From an uncultured Methylophaga sp. (GTDB lineage: Bacteria; Pseudomonadota; Gammaproteobacteria; Nitrosococcales; Methylophagaceae), in NCBI GenBank assembly GCA_913055695.1, contig CAJXKF010000001.1:514354-578353 (forward strand): DNA of 64,000 nt. Reading direction: 5' to 3'. A program made the position numbers and the translations under genes. This document shows, in pieces, positions 48,750 through 57,716 of the stretch (position 1 is the stretch's first letter; the number at the start of each line of letters is the position of its first letter). The notes below the pieces were generated by a model. The model searched no databases and was not told where the DNA came from. It worked only from the letters and a program-made list of their open reading frames with translations.

Positions 48750-49401
48750 ATTCCTGCCCTTCTACTATAGGTTTTACAAACAGTTCAACGCGGCGGTTGA
48801 GTTGACGGCCAGCTTCCGTTTCATTGGTTGCTCTTGGATCAGATTCGCCTCGGCCGATAGCAAACAAGCGGTTGCGGTCAATACCTTGAGCCGCCAGATA
48901 ATCAACTACGGACTGAGCCCGGCGCTCTGAAAGGCGCTGATTGTAACTTTCTGAACCGACACTGTCAGTATGACCGACTACGTGAATCACTGTTTTGGGA
49001 TAGCGTTGCAGCACATCGGCGACTTTATTCAAAGTCGGGGTGAAAGCCGGTTTGAGCGAGGCACTGTCAAAATCGAAAGAGACTTCACTGGCAATATCGA
49101 TTTTCAGGGTTTCATTTTCAAGCTGTTGAATTTTCAGCTCGTTTCTGGCTTGTTCGTCAGCGAGAGCCTGTTCAAATTCACGCTGCTGATTATCCATGTA
49201 ACGGCCGACACCGGCACCAGCCAGGGCACCGACTGCAGCACCGGCGACTACACCACCAGTACCATCATCGACAGCATAGCCAAGTAAAGCCCCAGCTGCG
49301 GCGCCGACTGCAGCACCGGTTTTAGTTCTTTTATTGGGATCATCAGCGGCACAACCACTGAGCGCGGTTGCAATCAAGGTCGCTACTACAATTTTTTTCA
49401 T
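48727..49401 (-). CDS. OmpA-family outer-membrane lipoprotein with glycine-zipper
   Basis: A 224-residue lipoprotein. I chose the ATG at 49401 because GGAGG lies seven bases upstream. The signal peptide ends in a lipobox (ALSGCAAD). Then come glycine-zipper repeats (GAAVGAAAGALLGYAV and AGAAVGALAGAGVG), a short coiled coil, and an OmpA-like peptidoglycan-binding domain with VVGHTDSVGSESYNQRLSERRAQSV. It probably links the outer membrane to peptidoglycan, in the YiaD type. Its 3' end overlaps the start region of rlmB. Confidence 0.9.
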   Translation of the reverse strand: MKKIVVATLIATALSGCAADDPNKRTKTGAAVGAAAGALLGYAVDDGTGGVVAGAAVGALAGAGVGRYMDNQQREFEQALADEQARNELKIQQLENETLKIDIASEVSFDFDSASLKPAFTPTLNKVADVLQRYPKTVIHVVGHTDSVGSESYNQRLSERRAQSVVDYLAAQGIDRNRLFAIGRGESDPRATNETEAGRQLNRRVELFVKPIVEGQESEAYQAP

Positions 49402-49477
49402 TTTGAATCCTCCATGGTTTGTCAGCATTCTAGACCCTTGTCATATTGGTGACTATACTGGGTTTGCCTGATAAATA

Positions 49478-50008
49478 ATGAGACAAAGACAGATGAATGC
49501 GGAATTCATACCCGTTAATATTGCTATTTTGACAGTATCTGATACTCGAAATTTTGACAACGATACTTCGGGTAAAGTGCTTGAAGATAAGGCTACAGCT
49601 GACGGTCACCAAGTGGTTGAGCGCAAAATCGTGCCAGACGATATTTATCAGATCCGGGCTGTTGTCTCGCGGTGGATAGCCGATCCCGCCATCAATGCCA
49701 TCATCACCACCGGCGGCACTGGGTTGACCGGACGCGATGGCACACCGGAAGCAGTCAAAGTGCTGTTTGATAAGGAAATTGAGGGGTTTGGTGAATTGTT
49801 CCGCTATCTTTCCTATCAGGTAATTAAAACTTCAACTGTGCAGTCACGGGCGATTGCAGGGCTGGCCAATGCCACTTTTATTTTCTGTTTACCAGGTTCT
49901 TCCGGCGCCTGTCGTACCGGCTGGGATGAGATTTTGCATGAACAACTGGATAAACGACACAAACCCTGCAACTTTGTAGAGTTGATGCCCCGTTTACTGG
50001 AAAAATAA
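49478..50008 (+). CDS. moaB: Molybdenum cofactor biosynthesis protein MoaB
   Basis: MoaB/MogA-type molybdopterin adenylyltransferase fold. The 176 residues carry TTGGTGLTGRDGTPEAV and LPGSSGACRTGWDEI. An in-frame ATG at 49493 (MNAEFIPVN) is an equally good start. No other molybdopterin gene is near, so it is an orphan copy here. It overlaps the next gene by one base. Confidence 0.93.
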   Translation: MRQRQMNAEFIPVNIAILTVSDTRNFDNDTSGKVLEDKATADGHQVVERKIVPDDIYQIRAVVSRWIADPAINAIITTGGTGLTGRDGTPEAVKVLFDKEIEGFGELFRYLSYQVIKTSTVQSRAIAGLANATFIFCLPGSSGACRTGWDEILHEQLDKRHKPCNFVELMPRLLEK

Positions 50009-50241
50009 TGCAGATTATTTTGTTTACCACACAAGGTTGTCATCTGTGCGAACAGGCTCATGAACTACTGCTTGATATCGCTGACAAAGAGCCGCTGGAA
50101 ATCAGACTGCGGGAAATAGGCGATGACGATGATCTCGTGGCCCGTTACGGCATACGGATTCCGGTAGTGCAGTTTCCGGATCAAACTGAGCTGGACTGGC
50201 CTTTCAGTCAATCGGACGTTGAGGCGATAATCTCCCGATAA
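50008..50241 (+). CDS. Glutaredoxin-like thioredoxin-fold protein
   Basis: A 77-residue small protein. It starts MQIILFTTQGCHLCEQAHE, a CxxC (CHLC) redox motif at about 11-14, and has IPVVQFPD with the cis-proline of the thioredoxin fold. It belongs to the DUF836/glutaredoxin family often found as short proteins of unknown partner. The ATG overlaps the moaB stop by one base. Confidence 0.88.
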   Translation: MQIILFTTQGCHLCEQAHELLLDIADKEPLEIRLREIGDDDDLVARYGIRIPVVQFPDQTELDWPFSQSDVEAIISR

Positions 50242-50321
50242 ATCAATAATTAAGCTGGCTTCACAGGAACTTCACCCGGCACGGATAACTCTTACTCTAG
50301 TCAGTGTGTGCGGAGCCAGGT

Positions 50322-51215
50322 ATGCCCATCAAAACTCTTCAGCTACTGCTGTTTGTATTCACAGCGGTCCTGCTTAATTCAGCCAAAGCGAATCAGTTCC
50401 CGCCGATACCAGGCAAACGTTATGACGTCGGTGGCTACAGCATACACATGCTTTGCCGCGGCCAGGGCGAACCCACTGTCATCATTGATGCCGGTCTCGG
50501 TGATGATTCGACCGACTGGTTCGAGATCCAGAACCGTACCGCGGTTGAGACCCGTGTTTGTGTTTTCGATCGTCCCGGCTATGGCTGGAGTGATGCCGGT
50601 CCCCAGCCTCGCAACAGCCTTCGAATTGCACACGAAATTGAAAAGCTCACCCAGAAAGCCAATATTCCCGGTCCGTATGTATTGGTCGGCCACTCATTCG
50701 GCGGTTATAACATTCGCGTTTTTGCTGCCCAGAATCCCAGTAAGGTAGCCGGCATGGTACTGGTCGATGCTTCGCATGAAGACCAATACGAAATCCTGGA
50801 CATCAAACTACCCAAACACTTCGACAGAAAAGGCAATATCGTGGTGCTGCCGAAATATGATGATTCCGAGTCTGTTCTCAGTAAGCATCGCGTGCTCCGC
50901 GAGAGAGCATTTCACGCCGCAAGGGCTGAAATTTCAGCCCTGTATGAGAGTGCCAAACAGGTCCAGCAATACGATGACTTGCCCAAAGTTCCTCTCATTG
51001 TGATTAGCCGTGGCCGCTCCGAGTGGGTTGGCAGTGAAGATGGCAAGTCCCGTGAAAAAGTCTGGATGCGCCTGCAGCATGATTTGTGGAAGCTGTCACC
51101 TATCAGCCAGCAGATCTTCGCCAAACACAGCGGCCATGATATCCACCTGGAACAACCTGACGTCGTGGTCTCAGCCATCAACGATGTGGTGGCAATGAGC
51201 CGGGTTATGAATTGA
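50322..51215 (+). CDS. Alpha/beta hydrolase with signal peptide
   Basis: A 297-residue hydrolase. I chose the ATG at 50322 (MPIKTLQLLLF), which has GGAG eight bases upstream and a signal peptide ending near NSAKA. The nucleophile elbow is GHSFGGYN, the oxyanion region is IDAGLGDDSTDW, and a late histidine stands in SGHDIHLEQP. It is probably periplasmic or exported. The substrate is unknown. Confidence 0.85.
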   Translation: MPIKTLQLLLFVFTAVLLNSAKANQFPPIPGKRYDVGGYSIHMLCRGQGEPTVIIDAGLGDDSTDWFEIQNRTAVETRVCVFDRPGYGWSDAGPQPRNSLRIAHEIEKLTQKANIPGPYVLVGHSFGGYNIRVFAAQNPSKVAGMVLVDASHEDQYEILDIKLPKHFDRKGNIVVLPKYDDSESVLSKHRVLRERAFHAARAEISALYESAKQVQQYDDLPKVPLIVISRGRSEWVGSEDGKSREKVWMRLQHDLWKLSPISQQIFAKHSGHDIHLEQPDVVVSAINDVVAMSRVMN

Positions 51216-51259
51216 TACCCAAACTGGCTATACTGTGTCCCTTTTGCAGAGCACAGTAG

Positions 51260-52405
51260 ATGACCATTCAGTACGTCGACAACAGTGACAGCCTCAGAGA
51301 CTTGTGCCAGCAACTTGTCGGTAGCCACTGGCTGGCTGTGGACACCGAGTTTCATCGTGAGAAGACTTACTATCCTGAATTGTGCCTGATCCAGGTTGCC
51401 AATGACGATCTCATCGCTTGCGTCGATCCGCTGGCTGTTGAGGATCTCACTCCCCTGCTGGATCTGTGCTACCGTGACGACATGACGCTGGTATTTCATG
51501 CAGCCCGCCAGGATCTCGAGTTATTTTTCCTGCTGCGGGAGAGCTTACCACCCCATGTTTTTGACACTCAACTGGCAGCCACAGTACTGGGCTATGGCGA
51601 TCAGATTGGTTACGGTAACCTCGTCAAACAATGCCTCGATGTTGAGCTTGATAAAGCTCACGCCCGCACCGACTGGCGTCAGAGACCGCTGTCGTCAGAA
51701 CAACTGGAATATGCAGCGGATGATGTTAGATATTTACGCTCCCTATACCATCAACTCAATGACAAACTGATTGAGACAGGCCGTAGCAGTTGGCTGAAGG
51801 AAGATTTTGCAACCTTATCTGCGGTGAAAACCTATCAGGAAGATCCCGATAAAAGCTGGCTTCGAATCAAAGGGGCCGGTCGCCTCAAACCATCGCAGCT
51901 CGCGGTCCTGCAACACCTCGGCGCCTGGCGCGAACAGCGCGCCATCAAGCACAATCTGCCCAGAAGGTGGGTATTAAAAGATGATGTGATGCTGGATTTG
52001 GCCCGTTTTGCGCCTGTGTCGACTGATGCTATGAAGAAAATCCGTGGTATGGAGCAAAGAGATATTGACCGCCACGGCAAAGCCATTCTGGAAGCGATTG
52101 AGAAAGGCAAAGCCGTGCCCAAATCTGACTGGCCGGTCATCAAACGCCCAACTCCGTTAACGAACCAGCAGGATGCCGTAGTCGACGCCCTGATGGCATT
52201 AATGCGTCAGCGTTGTGATGAACAGAACATCACTCCGGCCGCTGTTGCCAGCCGTAAAGATGTTGAAGCCCTGGTCAGAAATGAAGACACAGCGCTTCGT
52301 CAGGGTTGGCGACATGAAATCATCGGTCAGCATCTGGAAGACTTTCTCAGTGGCAAGCTCAGTCTGAGCGGCTCCCACGAACAACTCAAAATTCAACAAA
52401 GGTAA
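51260..52405 (+). CDS. rnd: Ribonuclease D
   Basis: 3'-5' exoribonuclease of the DEDD family involved in tRNA 3' processing. The 381 residues start with an exonuclease domain (VDTEFHREKTYYPELCLIQ, then HAARQDLELF and LEYAADDVRYL) and then have an HRDC domain (around 210-290). The length and motifs fit E. coli Rnd. The next gene starts 4 bases after the stop. Confidence 0.95.
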   Translation: MTIQYVDNSDSLRDLCQQLVGSHWLAVDTEFHREKTYYPELCLIQVANDDLIACVDPLAVEDLTPLLDLCYRDDMTLVFHAARQDLELFFLLRESLPPHVFDTQLAATVLGYGDQIGYGNLVKQCLDVELDKAHARTDWRQRPLSSEQLEYAADDVRYLRSLYHQLNDKLIETGRSSWLKEDFATLSAVKTYQEDPDKSWLRIKGAGRLKPSQLAVLQHLGAWREQRAIKHNLPRRWVLKDDVMLDLARFAPVSTDAMKKIRGMEQRDIDRHGKAILEAIEKGKAVPKSDWPVIKRPTPLTNQQDAVVDALMALMRQRCDEQNITPAAVASRKDVEALVRNEDTALRQGWRHEIIGQHLEDFLSGKLSLSGSHEQLKIQQR

Positions 52406-52409
52406 GCTT

Positions 52410-53291
52410 ATGTCAGCTTTGATTTGTGGCTCATTCGCCTATGACAGCATTATGGTTTTCCCGGATCAGTTCAAAAACCATATCCTGCCGGATAAAGTGC
52501 ATATGCTGAACGTCGCATTTCTGGTCCCCGAACTGCGTAAGGAATTCGGCGGCTGCGCCGGCAACATCGCCTACAACCTCAAGTTGCTTGGCGATGAACC
52601 GGTTCCGATGGGCACCGTAGGTACTGATTTCGGCCCGTACGCTGAGTGGATGGACCAGCAAGGCATCAGCCGCAAACATGTTCATGTTAAAGAAGGTCAT
52701 TACACCGCTCAGGCTTTCATCACCACCGATATGGATGACAACCAGATCACGGCATTCCACCCCGGTGCGATGAACCTGGCGCATGAAACGCACATCTCTG
52801 AAGCTGACAATATTAAATTGGCGATTGTTGCCCCGGATGGCCGCGATGGCATGATTCAACATGCCCAGCAGCTCAAAGAAGCTGGCATCCCATTTATCTT
52901 CGATCCGGGTCAGGGCCTGCCGATGTTCAACGGTGATGAGCTCATGCAGTTTGCCGAACAGGCCACCTATATCGCCCTGAATGATTACGAAGCCCAGTTA
53001 TTCATGGACCGTACCGGCCTGCCGGAAGAAGAAATCGCCCGCCATGTGGAAGCTTTGATTATCACCCGTGGTGCACAGGGTTCCCATATCTTCACAGAAG
53101 GTAAAAAGATTGAAATCCCCTGCCAGAAAGCAGAGGCCGTCGTGGATCCGACAGGTTGTGGCGATGCCTACCGTGCCGGCCTACTGCATGGCATCATGCA
53201 TGGTAAAGACTGGGAAGAAACAGGCAGAATCGCAGCCATGATGGGCGCGATCAAAATCGCCCATCATGGTACGCAGAATCATGAACTTTAA
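52410..53291 (+). CDS. PfkB/adenosine-kinase-type carbohydrate kinase
   Basis: A 293-residue ribokinase-superfamily kinase. It has GGCAGNIAYNLKLLG near the N-terminus and the catalytic DPTGCGDAYRAGLLHG near the C-terminus, with Asp as the base. The closest named group is adenosine kinase-like, but the substrate is not certain. It is probably co-transcribed with rnd. Its stop directly touches the stop of the convergent pilV-like gene. Confidence 0.88.
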   Translation: MSALICGSFAYDSIMVFPDQFKNHILPDKVHMLNVAFLVPELRKEFGGCAGNIAYNLKLLGDEPVPMGTVGTDFGPYAEWMDQQGISRKHVHVKEGHYTAQAFITTDMDDNQITAFHPGAMNLAHETHISEADNIKLAIVAPDGRDGMIQHAQQLKEAGIPFIFDPGQGLPMFNGDELMQFAEQATYIALNDYEAQLFMDRTGLPEEEIARHVEALIITRGAQGSHIFTEGKKIEIPCQKAEAVVDPTGCGDAYRAGLLHGIMHGKDWEETGRIAAMMGAIKIAHHGTQNHEL

Positions 53292-55211
53292 CTAAGGTGC
53301 AGTAATTTGGAGCGTTAATGTACTCTCTGTATAGTTCGTGTAGTTAATCGCCGCAGCGTCTGCAGGTTTTCTATCAATAAGACCCTCATTACCATTGTAA
53401 AGGATTGCTCCCACGGTAAAGGTGGATGAAGCACTCGCATTATTAGCGTAGAAAACACCTCGTGTGTATTGTGGATCATCCACTAATAATTCGTCTTCGA
53501 TTTGTTCATCTTCCACACATGGAGATGAGGCTGCTGAATTTTGGCAAGTATTAGCAGAAGCGTCATGTGTAGTTGTGTAATCAGGAGATGTTGACCATGG
53601 AGATGTCCAAGCTACACTGCTGGTATTTTTAACCTCCCAGCCAACTAGTTTTGTCACATTAATCGTGTAGAACGGTATTTTATAAAGAGGAGTTGTACTG
53701 GAAATCACTTCCTCATAACCATCAATTGCCTGAGTAAGTGAAGCCATATAGTCGACATAGATAGCCCTGGCAGAGAGATTAATAGAGTCACCTGTATTAA
53801 TCGTTCTGAAATCAACTGGTATGGATAATGTAGGTAATGTATCGCCATCAATAAATGCCTGGATTACTTCTGACACATACGTGGAGTAACTATCGATATT
53901 ATCTTGCGTATCAAAATAACTGTCAGGAATGACATCCAGTTTTACCAGACGCCAATCTTGCATTACTCGCTCCTGCCCACCGATTTCTAAAACCCGACAA
54001 GCTTCTATATATGGGTCATCTTGATTCAAATCCGTAGTGTTTATGAAATGTAAATGATTTCCCGAGGCATATTGTGAGTCCGCAGTTCGTCCCGGGTCGT
54101 AACATCCAGTTCTATCTCCAGCTGTGCATGAGGGAACGGGATCAGCAGAATCATCTAAGTCTGCATCACTCTGGATAGGATATTGATCAGATGCAGAATT
54201 TAATGCGACATCATTGTGATCTCTACAACAAACATTACACGTAGCATCTTGAGCTTGATAAATACTCGAACCAGTGCCTGGAAAACTGACTCCATAGTCT
54301 TTTAGTTTCGTAATTCCAGTCCGGCCGGCGAGTAGTCCACCTAGCAAAGCATCTTCATTCTGAAACCAAGTTATCCTTGAAGGGGTGTATGTAACAGTCT
54401 GTGATGATGCTTTATCGCATTGGCAGTTAATCGTGGTGTACTTTTCTAGAACAAAAGCATCCGCTGTTCCAGTATCAGCGTTTACACTTTCCGTCAGATA
54501 TGTCACCACATCAAAAGTTGATTTAACGCTACCCCCTTTCTTGCTTACATCAGGGGTAGGTTTTGAAGTTTGTCTGGATATAGCATCATTAACACCATCA
54601 CCATCAACATCATATTCACCGATACCAACAGGAATGACATCAGGTGCAGTTCCCACTAAGAGTGTCTGTTGTTTATTACGAGCATATCCACCGCCTATTG
54701 CATTACCCGAATCATCAACCAATGCCAACCTATTTGGGTCATATCCAGCGATCGTGGTTGTCAGACTCAGTTCAGTGTTTTCACCGCTTTCATTCATGTA
54801 GAGGACTGAAACAATAAGATCTTTAGTGTTCGGGGCTGTAGCGGGGGTAGTTACGTCCCATTTTACTTGTTTGTCACCTAACACATAGTAACCATTAGCA
54901 TTTGGAGTTTTCCCTTGGAATAACATACCGCCCTGATTATCAACAATAAACTCATACGACATTTGAGCCTGGGAAGCATCCTGCCAAACTAGATCTTCTG
55001 GTTCAGGGGCAAGTGTTGCATATGCCCGTAAATCTTCAGCCACTTCTTGAGCAAGATTTAGAGCTTCAGTTCGTTGACTAGCATCAGAAGTGCTTCTGAA
55101 TAATTCAGAGTGAAACTTTCCAAGTGCGAGTATGCCGATTGCAACAATAATCAGTGCAACCATAATCTCAATTAAGGAGAAACCTTGGCGATATTTTTTG
55201 ACTGTATTCAT
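53292..55211 (-). CDS. pilV: Large PilV-like minor pilin
   Basis: A 639-residue prepilin; the ATG at 55211 has AAGGA upstream. It starts with a class III prepilin signal (RQG-FSLIEIMVALIIVAIGI), cut before the Phe. The first ~150 residues resemble PilV minor pilins, which are normally ~160-200 residues. The extra ~450 residues are unusual: they hold ten cysteines (NCQCDK, TCNVCCRDHND, SCTAGDRTGC, EACR, TCQNSAASSPC) and a DxDGDGxxD loop (DVDGDGVND). Possibly a surface or tip adhesin. It follows the pilX-like gene in a fimT-pilW-pilX-pilV operon. Confidence 0.85.
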   Translation of the reverse strand: MNTVKKYRQGFSLIEIMVALIIVAIGILALGKFHSELFRSTSDASQRTEALNLAQEVAEDLRAYATLAPEPEDLVWQDASQAQMSYEFIVDNQGGMLFQGKTPNANGYYVLGDKQVKWDVTTPATAPNTKDLIVSVLYMNESGENTELSLTTTIAGYDPNRLALVDDSGNAIGGGYARNKQQTLLVGTAPDVIPVGIGEYDVDGDGVNDAISRQTSKPTPDVSKKGGSVKSTFDVVTYLTESVNADTGTADAFVLEKYTTINCQCDKASSQTVTYTPSRITWFQNEDALLGGLLAGRTGITKLKDYGVSFPGTGSSIYQAQDATCNVCCRDHNDVALNSASDQYPIQSDADLDDSADPVPSCTAGDRTGCYDPGRTADSQYASGNHLHFINTTDLNQDDPYIEACRVLEIGGQERVMQDWRLVKLDVIPDSYFDTQDNIDSYSTYVSEVIQAFIDGDTLPTLSIPVDFRTINTGDSINLSARAIYVDYMASLTQAIDGYEEVISSTTPLYKIPFYTINVTKLVGWEVKNTSSVAWTSPWSTSPDYTTTHDASANTCQNSAASSPCVEDEQIEDELLVDDPQYTRGVFYANNASASSTFTVGAILYNGNEGLIDRKPADAAAINYTNYTESTLTLQITAP

Positions 55212-55222
55212 ATGATGGTCCT

Positions 55223-56521
55223 TTATAGTTCGGTCCATTCGTCAAACCAGCTCCCCTCTTCTTTTACAAGGAAAAAGCTGTTTCCATCTCCTGGGCACTG
55301 AAGCAGATATGGGTTCGGTTCAGACTGAAAATTACCAGCACCGAAGTCAATATCGTTTTCACCAAAAATACTGCCTCTAAAAACCGGGTTACCAGTCAAC
55401 TCCAGTTCACCAGCCCCCTCAAGAAAAACAATAGTCGCCCAGACATTAACGCTACCATTGAATTTTGACTTGTCGCCACTAGGATCACCTTCAATTATTA
55501 ACCATAAAGGATCATCAACCAGCTGATCACAGCTGTTAATTGCACTCAGGTCAGGACCAATAAGTCCATTACTGTTGATGTCACAATCGCCCTCTATCCA
55601 CTTAATCCCTGAACTGTTCTGATTAAGACTAGAGCAATCAGATAGTATTTCACCTCTAATACTGCCGTTATCAATCTCACTTTTCAGTTCTTCTTGAGAA
55701 ATATTGAATAGAGAGTCCCATATATTTCCCTGCAACTCAGTTTCGCCATCAGGGTACTCATTTGGAGTATCAGCAAGGGAGCCGCCTATCGTAATGTCTC
55801 CACCTGCGAGCGCTTTAGCAGCCATACCTGCCATCGCATCACCACTTTCTGCTTCATAAACTCGAGGTTTTATATCTAGAGAGCCTGACAACTCAATATC
55901 ACCACCGGCAACAACGGGGACATCAGGTGGGTCACCAGCAAACGGACTTGCACTAGTGAGTGTAATTTGCACCTGGCTCTCTGCGGTTAGATCATCTGAA
56001 CTACCAGATGCATAGACGTAAATTGTGGGCAAAGTCTCTGGGGCGACACCGCTCCCTAAGGGGGTAAGGAAGTGAACGGTGAATGGATTAGGCGTCCCTG
56101 ATGTGATGGCATCAGCGTATATAAGCCACTGAGATAAATCAGCGGCTGCGTTCAGGAAATTATTACATAGTGCTGTCCTGTCAGCATTTGAATTACATAA
56201 AAACCAGTGTTGCTCCGCCCCCCCCGCCTCGGCCCACCCTCCTAGCGAGGTTCTGGTTACATCACCACTGTTTCGAGTGAGAAATGCCCAACCTTGTTCC
56301 AATCCCATTTCGGCATTGTTGAAGGCCTGTTTTGTACGATAATCATTACCAGAAATACGTAGCTCTTGGAGATTAACCATGGCTGTATAAATAGTGGCTA
56401 ATGTAACAGCTATCAAAAGAGAGACAACCACTACCAGTGTCACAGCCCCCCTTTGGTAGTGTACTTCTTGAAAATGCCCCGTTCCACCAGATGAATAAAT
56501 AGGGTCAGAGTTTGATGTCAT
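55223..56521 (-). CDS. pilX: PilX-like minor pilin, enlarged
   Basis: A 432-residue protein with one N-terminal membrane helix (about 26-45, starting RGAVTLVVVVSLLIAVTLATI) followed by LQELRISGNDYRTKQAFNNAEMGLE, the PilX signature of a helix-bound minor pilin. PilX is normally ~170-200 residues. Here a central region has Gly-rich repeated units (AGGDIELSGSLDI and AGGDITIGGSL) and a C-terminal domain with four cysteines. The end overlaps nothing; the start overlaps pilW by 17 bases. Confidence 0.82.
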   Translation of the reverse strand: MTSNSDPIYSSGGTGHFQEVHYQRGAVTLVVVVSLLIAVTLATIYTAMVNLQELRISGNDYRTKQAFNNAEMGLEQGWAFLTRNSGDVTRTSLGGWAEAGGAEQHWFLCNSNADRTALCNNFLNAAADLSQWLIYADAITSGTPNPFTVHFLTPLGSGVAPETLPTIYVYASGSSDDLTAESQVQITLTSASPFAGDPPDVPVVAGGDIELSGSLDIKPRVYEAESGDAMAGMAAKALAGGDITIGGSLADTPNEYPDGETELQGNIWDSLFNISQEELKSEIDNGSIRGEILSDCSSLNQNSSGIKWIEGDCDINSNGLIGPDLSAINSCDQLVDDPLWLIIEGDPSGDKSKFNGSVNVWATIVFLEGAGELELTGNPVFRGSIFGENDIDFGAGNFQSEPNPYLLQCPGDGNSFFLVKEEGSWFDEWTEL

Positions 56522-57065
56522 TTCGCACCCTTATCGTTTCTTCCATTACTCTTGATATGCTGGGGTCTGACTTTACAAATCCTTCCAAAGTAATTTTAAC
56601 AGTACGGATTTCAACACTCGATAGCGTTAAAACATCAACGTCAAAATTAAGTAAGCTTATTTCAGCAAATTCGGGATTAGTAATCGAGGATGGATTTCCA
56701 GCAATTGTAATTAGAACTTCCTCATTGGAGATTTCGTATTGGTAATTGTCTTCGACATCTTTATCACCTGCTGAATTTGCATCGTAACTAATGGCCAGAG
56801 TGTTCAATGCTCCCGAGCTCCAGCTAGGCAAATAAGTATTATTAGTTACGTCCCCATCCCAGTAACCTGCCCTCCTGATATCGCGTGTGATGATTGTCAT
56901 GACTGATCTCATTTCTTGGGTCAGCCGTATCATTTTCAGATCTTCATTGTTAGCTTTCAGAATGGAGATAAATATGGTGATAGATGCAGCAATCACTAAT
57001 AGACTCAGTAATAGAGCAATCATTAACTCTATTAATGTGAATCCTTTTTGTTTAATAGTAATCAT
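56505..57065 (-). CDS. pilW: PilW-like minor pilin
   Basis: A 186-residue prepilin with the cleavage site [20 protein letters not shown]. It has the PilW middle motif DIRRAGYWDGD. The sequence is shorter than most PilW (~250-350), so the C-terminal part is reduced. It lies between the fimT-like gene (7 bases) and the pilX-like gene (overlap). Confidence 0.85.
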   Translation of the reverse strand: MITIKQKGFTLIELMIALLLSLLVIAASITIFISILKANNEDLKMIRLTQEMRSVMTIITRDIRRAGYWDGDVTNNTYLPSWSSGALNTLAISYDANSAGDKDVEDNYQYEISNEEVLITIAGNPSSITNPEFAEISLLNFDVDVLTLSSVEIRTVKITLEGFVKSDPSISRVMEETIRVRNDIKL

Positions 57066-57072
57066 TCAATCT

Positions 57073-57561
57073 CTAGTCCATTTTTATTCGGCCAACAGCA
57101 TTTACTGATACAGACCGTTGCCGCTGTCCTAATGAAAATATAAAGGTTGCAGCATTATCAGTTAATCCCTGCCGTGGCTCGAATGTGATTGCATCTCCAG
57201 CAATACCAGATACGGATAATACAACTCCGGGGTAATCGGAATCATCATATACCTTTGTCTGACCAGAGACCTGACAATCATTCGGTGCGCCCGAACAATC
57301 GCAGTCAGCACCTGTATCATCGATGCCATAACACCATTTATTGGTATCAAACTGGAATTGCACGTTTTGATTTTGTTTAATAGCTTCAGAACGAGCATAG
57401 TTTAGGTTTGCAAATAAATGCTCAGCAGCCCCGGCCAAACGCCGACCGTCAATGACAGACTTGAATGAGGGGAGGGCTATAGCCGCAACAACACCAATTA
57501 GAACGATAACAACCATTGCCTCGATAAGTGTGAAGCCATTCTGTTGAGAGTTTAGCGACAT
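57073..57561 (-). CDS. fimT: GspH/FimT-type minor pilin, copy 1
   Basis: A 162-residue prepilin, first gene of the minor-pilin operon. The signal QNG-FTLIEAMVVIVLIGVVAAIALPSF is followed by the GspH helix with LNYARSEAIKQN. A cysteine pair (CDCSGAPNDC) lies mid-protein. The GspH/FimT domain helps prime pilus assembly. It is divergent from pilE. Confidence 0.88.
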   Translation of the reverse strand: MSLNSQQNGFTLIEAMVVIVLIGVVAAIALPSFKSVIDGRRLAGAAEHLFANLNYARSEAIKQNQNVQFQFDTNKWCYGIDDTGADCDCSGAPNDCQVSGQTKVYDDSDYPGVVLSVSGIAGDAITFEPRQGLTDNAATFIFSLGQRQRSVSVNAVGRIKMD

Positions 57562-57630
57562 GCCCTGCTTCCTGCTATAGCTATAAATTGATTATAACTC
57601 CAAAATACAGATATAGTTAACTTATACAAG

Positions 57631-57667
57631 TTCGCAACATGATCATAAGTTAAATTCGCAACTTGAT
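57631..57667. repeat. Tandem 13-base repeats between fimT and pilE
   Basis: TTCGCAACATGAT (57631-57643) and TTCGCAACTTGAT (57655-57667) differ at one base and start 24 bases apart. They lie in the 155-base AT-rich gap between the divergent fimT and pilE genes. Two direct repeats in a divergent promoter region suggest a regulator site that could act on one or both genes. Confidence 0.5.
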
Positions 57668-57683
57668 AGTTTTGTTTTTTCAA

Positions 57684-57700
57684 ATCAAATAAAATTTGAT
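57684..57700. repeat. Inverted repeat just before the pilE start
   Basis: ATCAAAT-AAA-ATTTGAT, a perfect 7-bp inverted repeat ending 17 bases before the pilE ATG and next to its ribosome binding region (AGGATAAAG). It could be an operator or an mRNA hairpin controlling access to the start. Confidence 0.45.
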
Positions 57701-57716
57701 GACCAGGATAAAGCAT

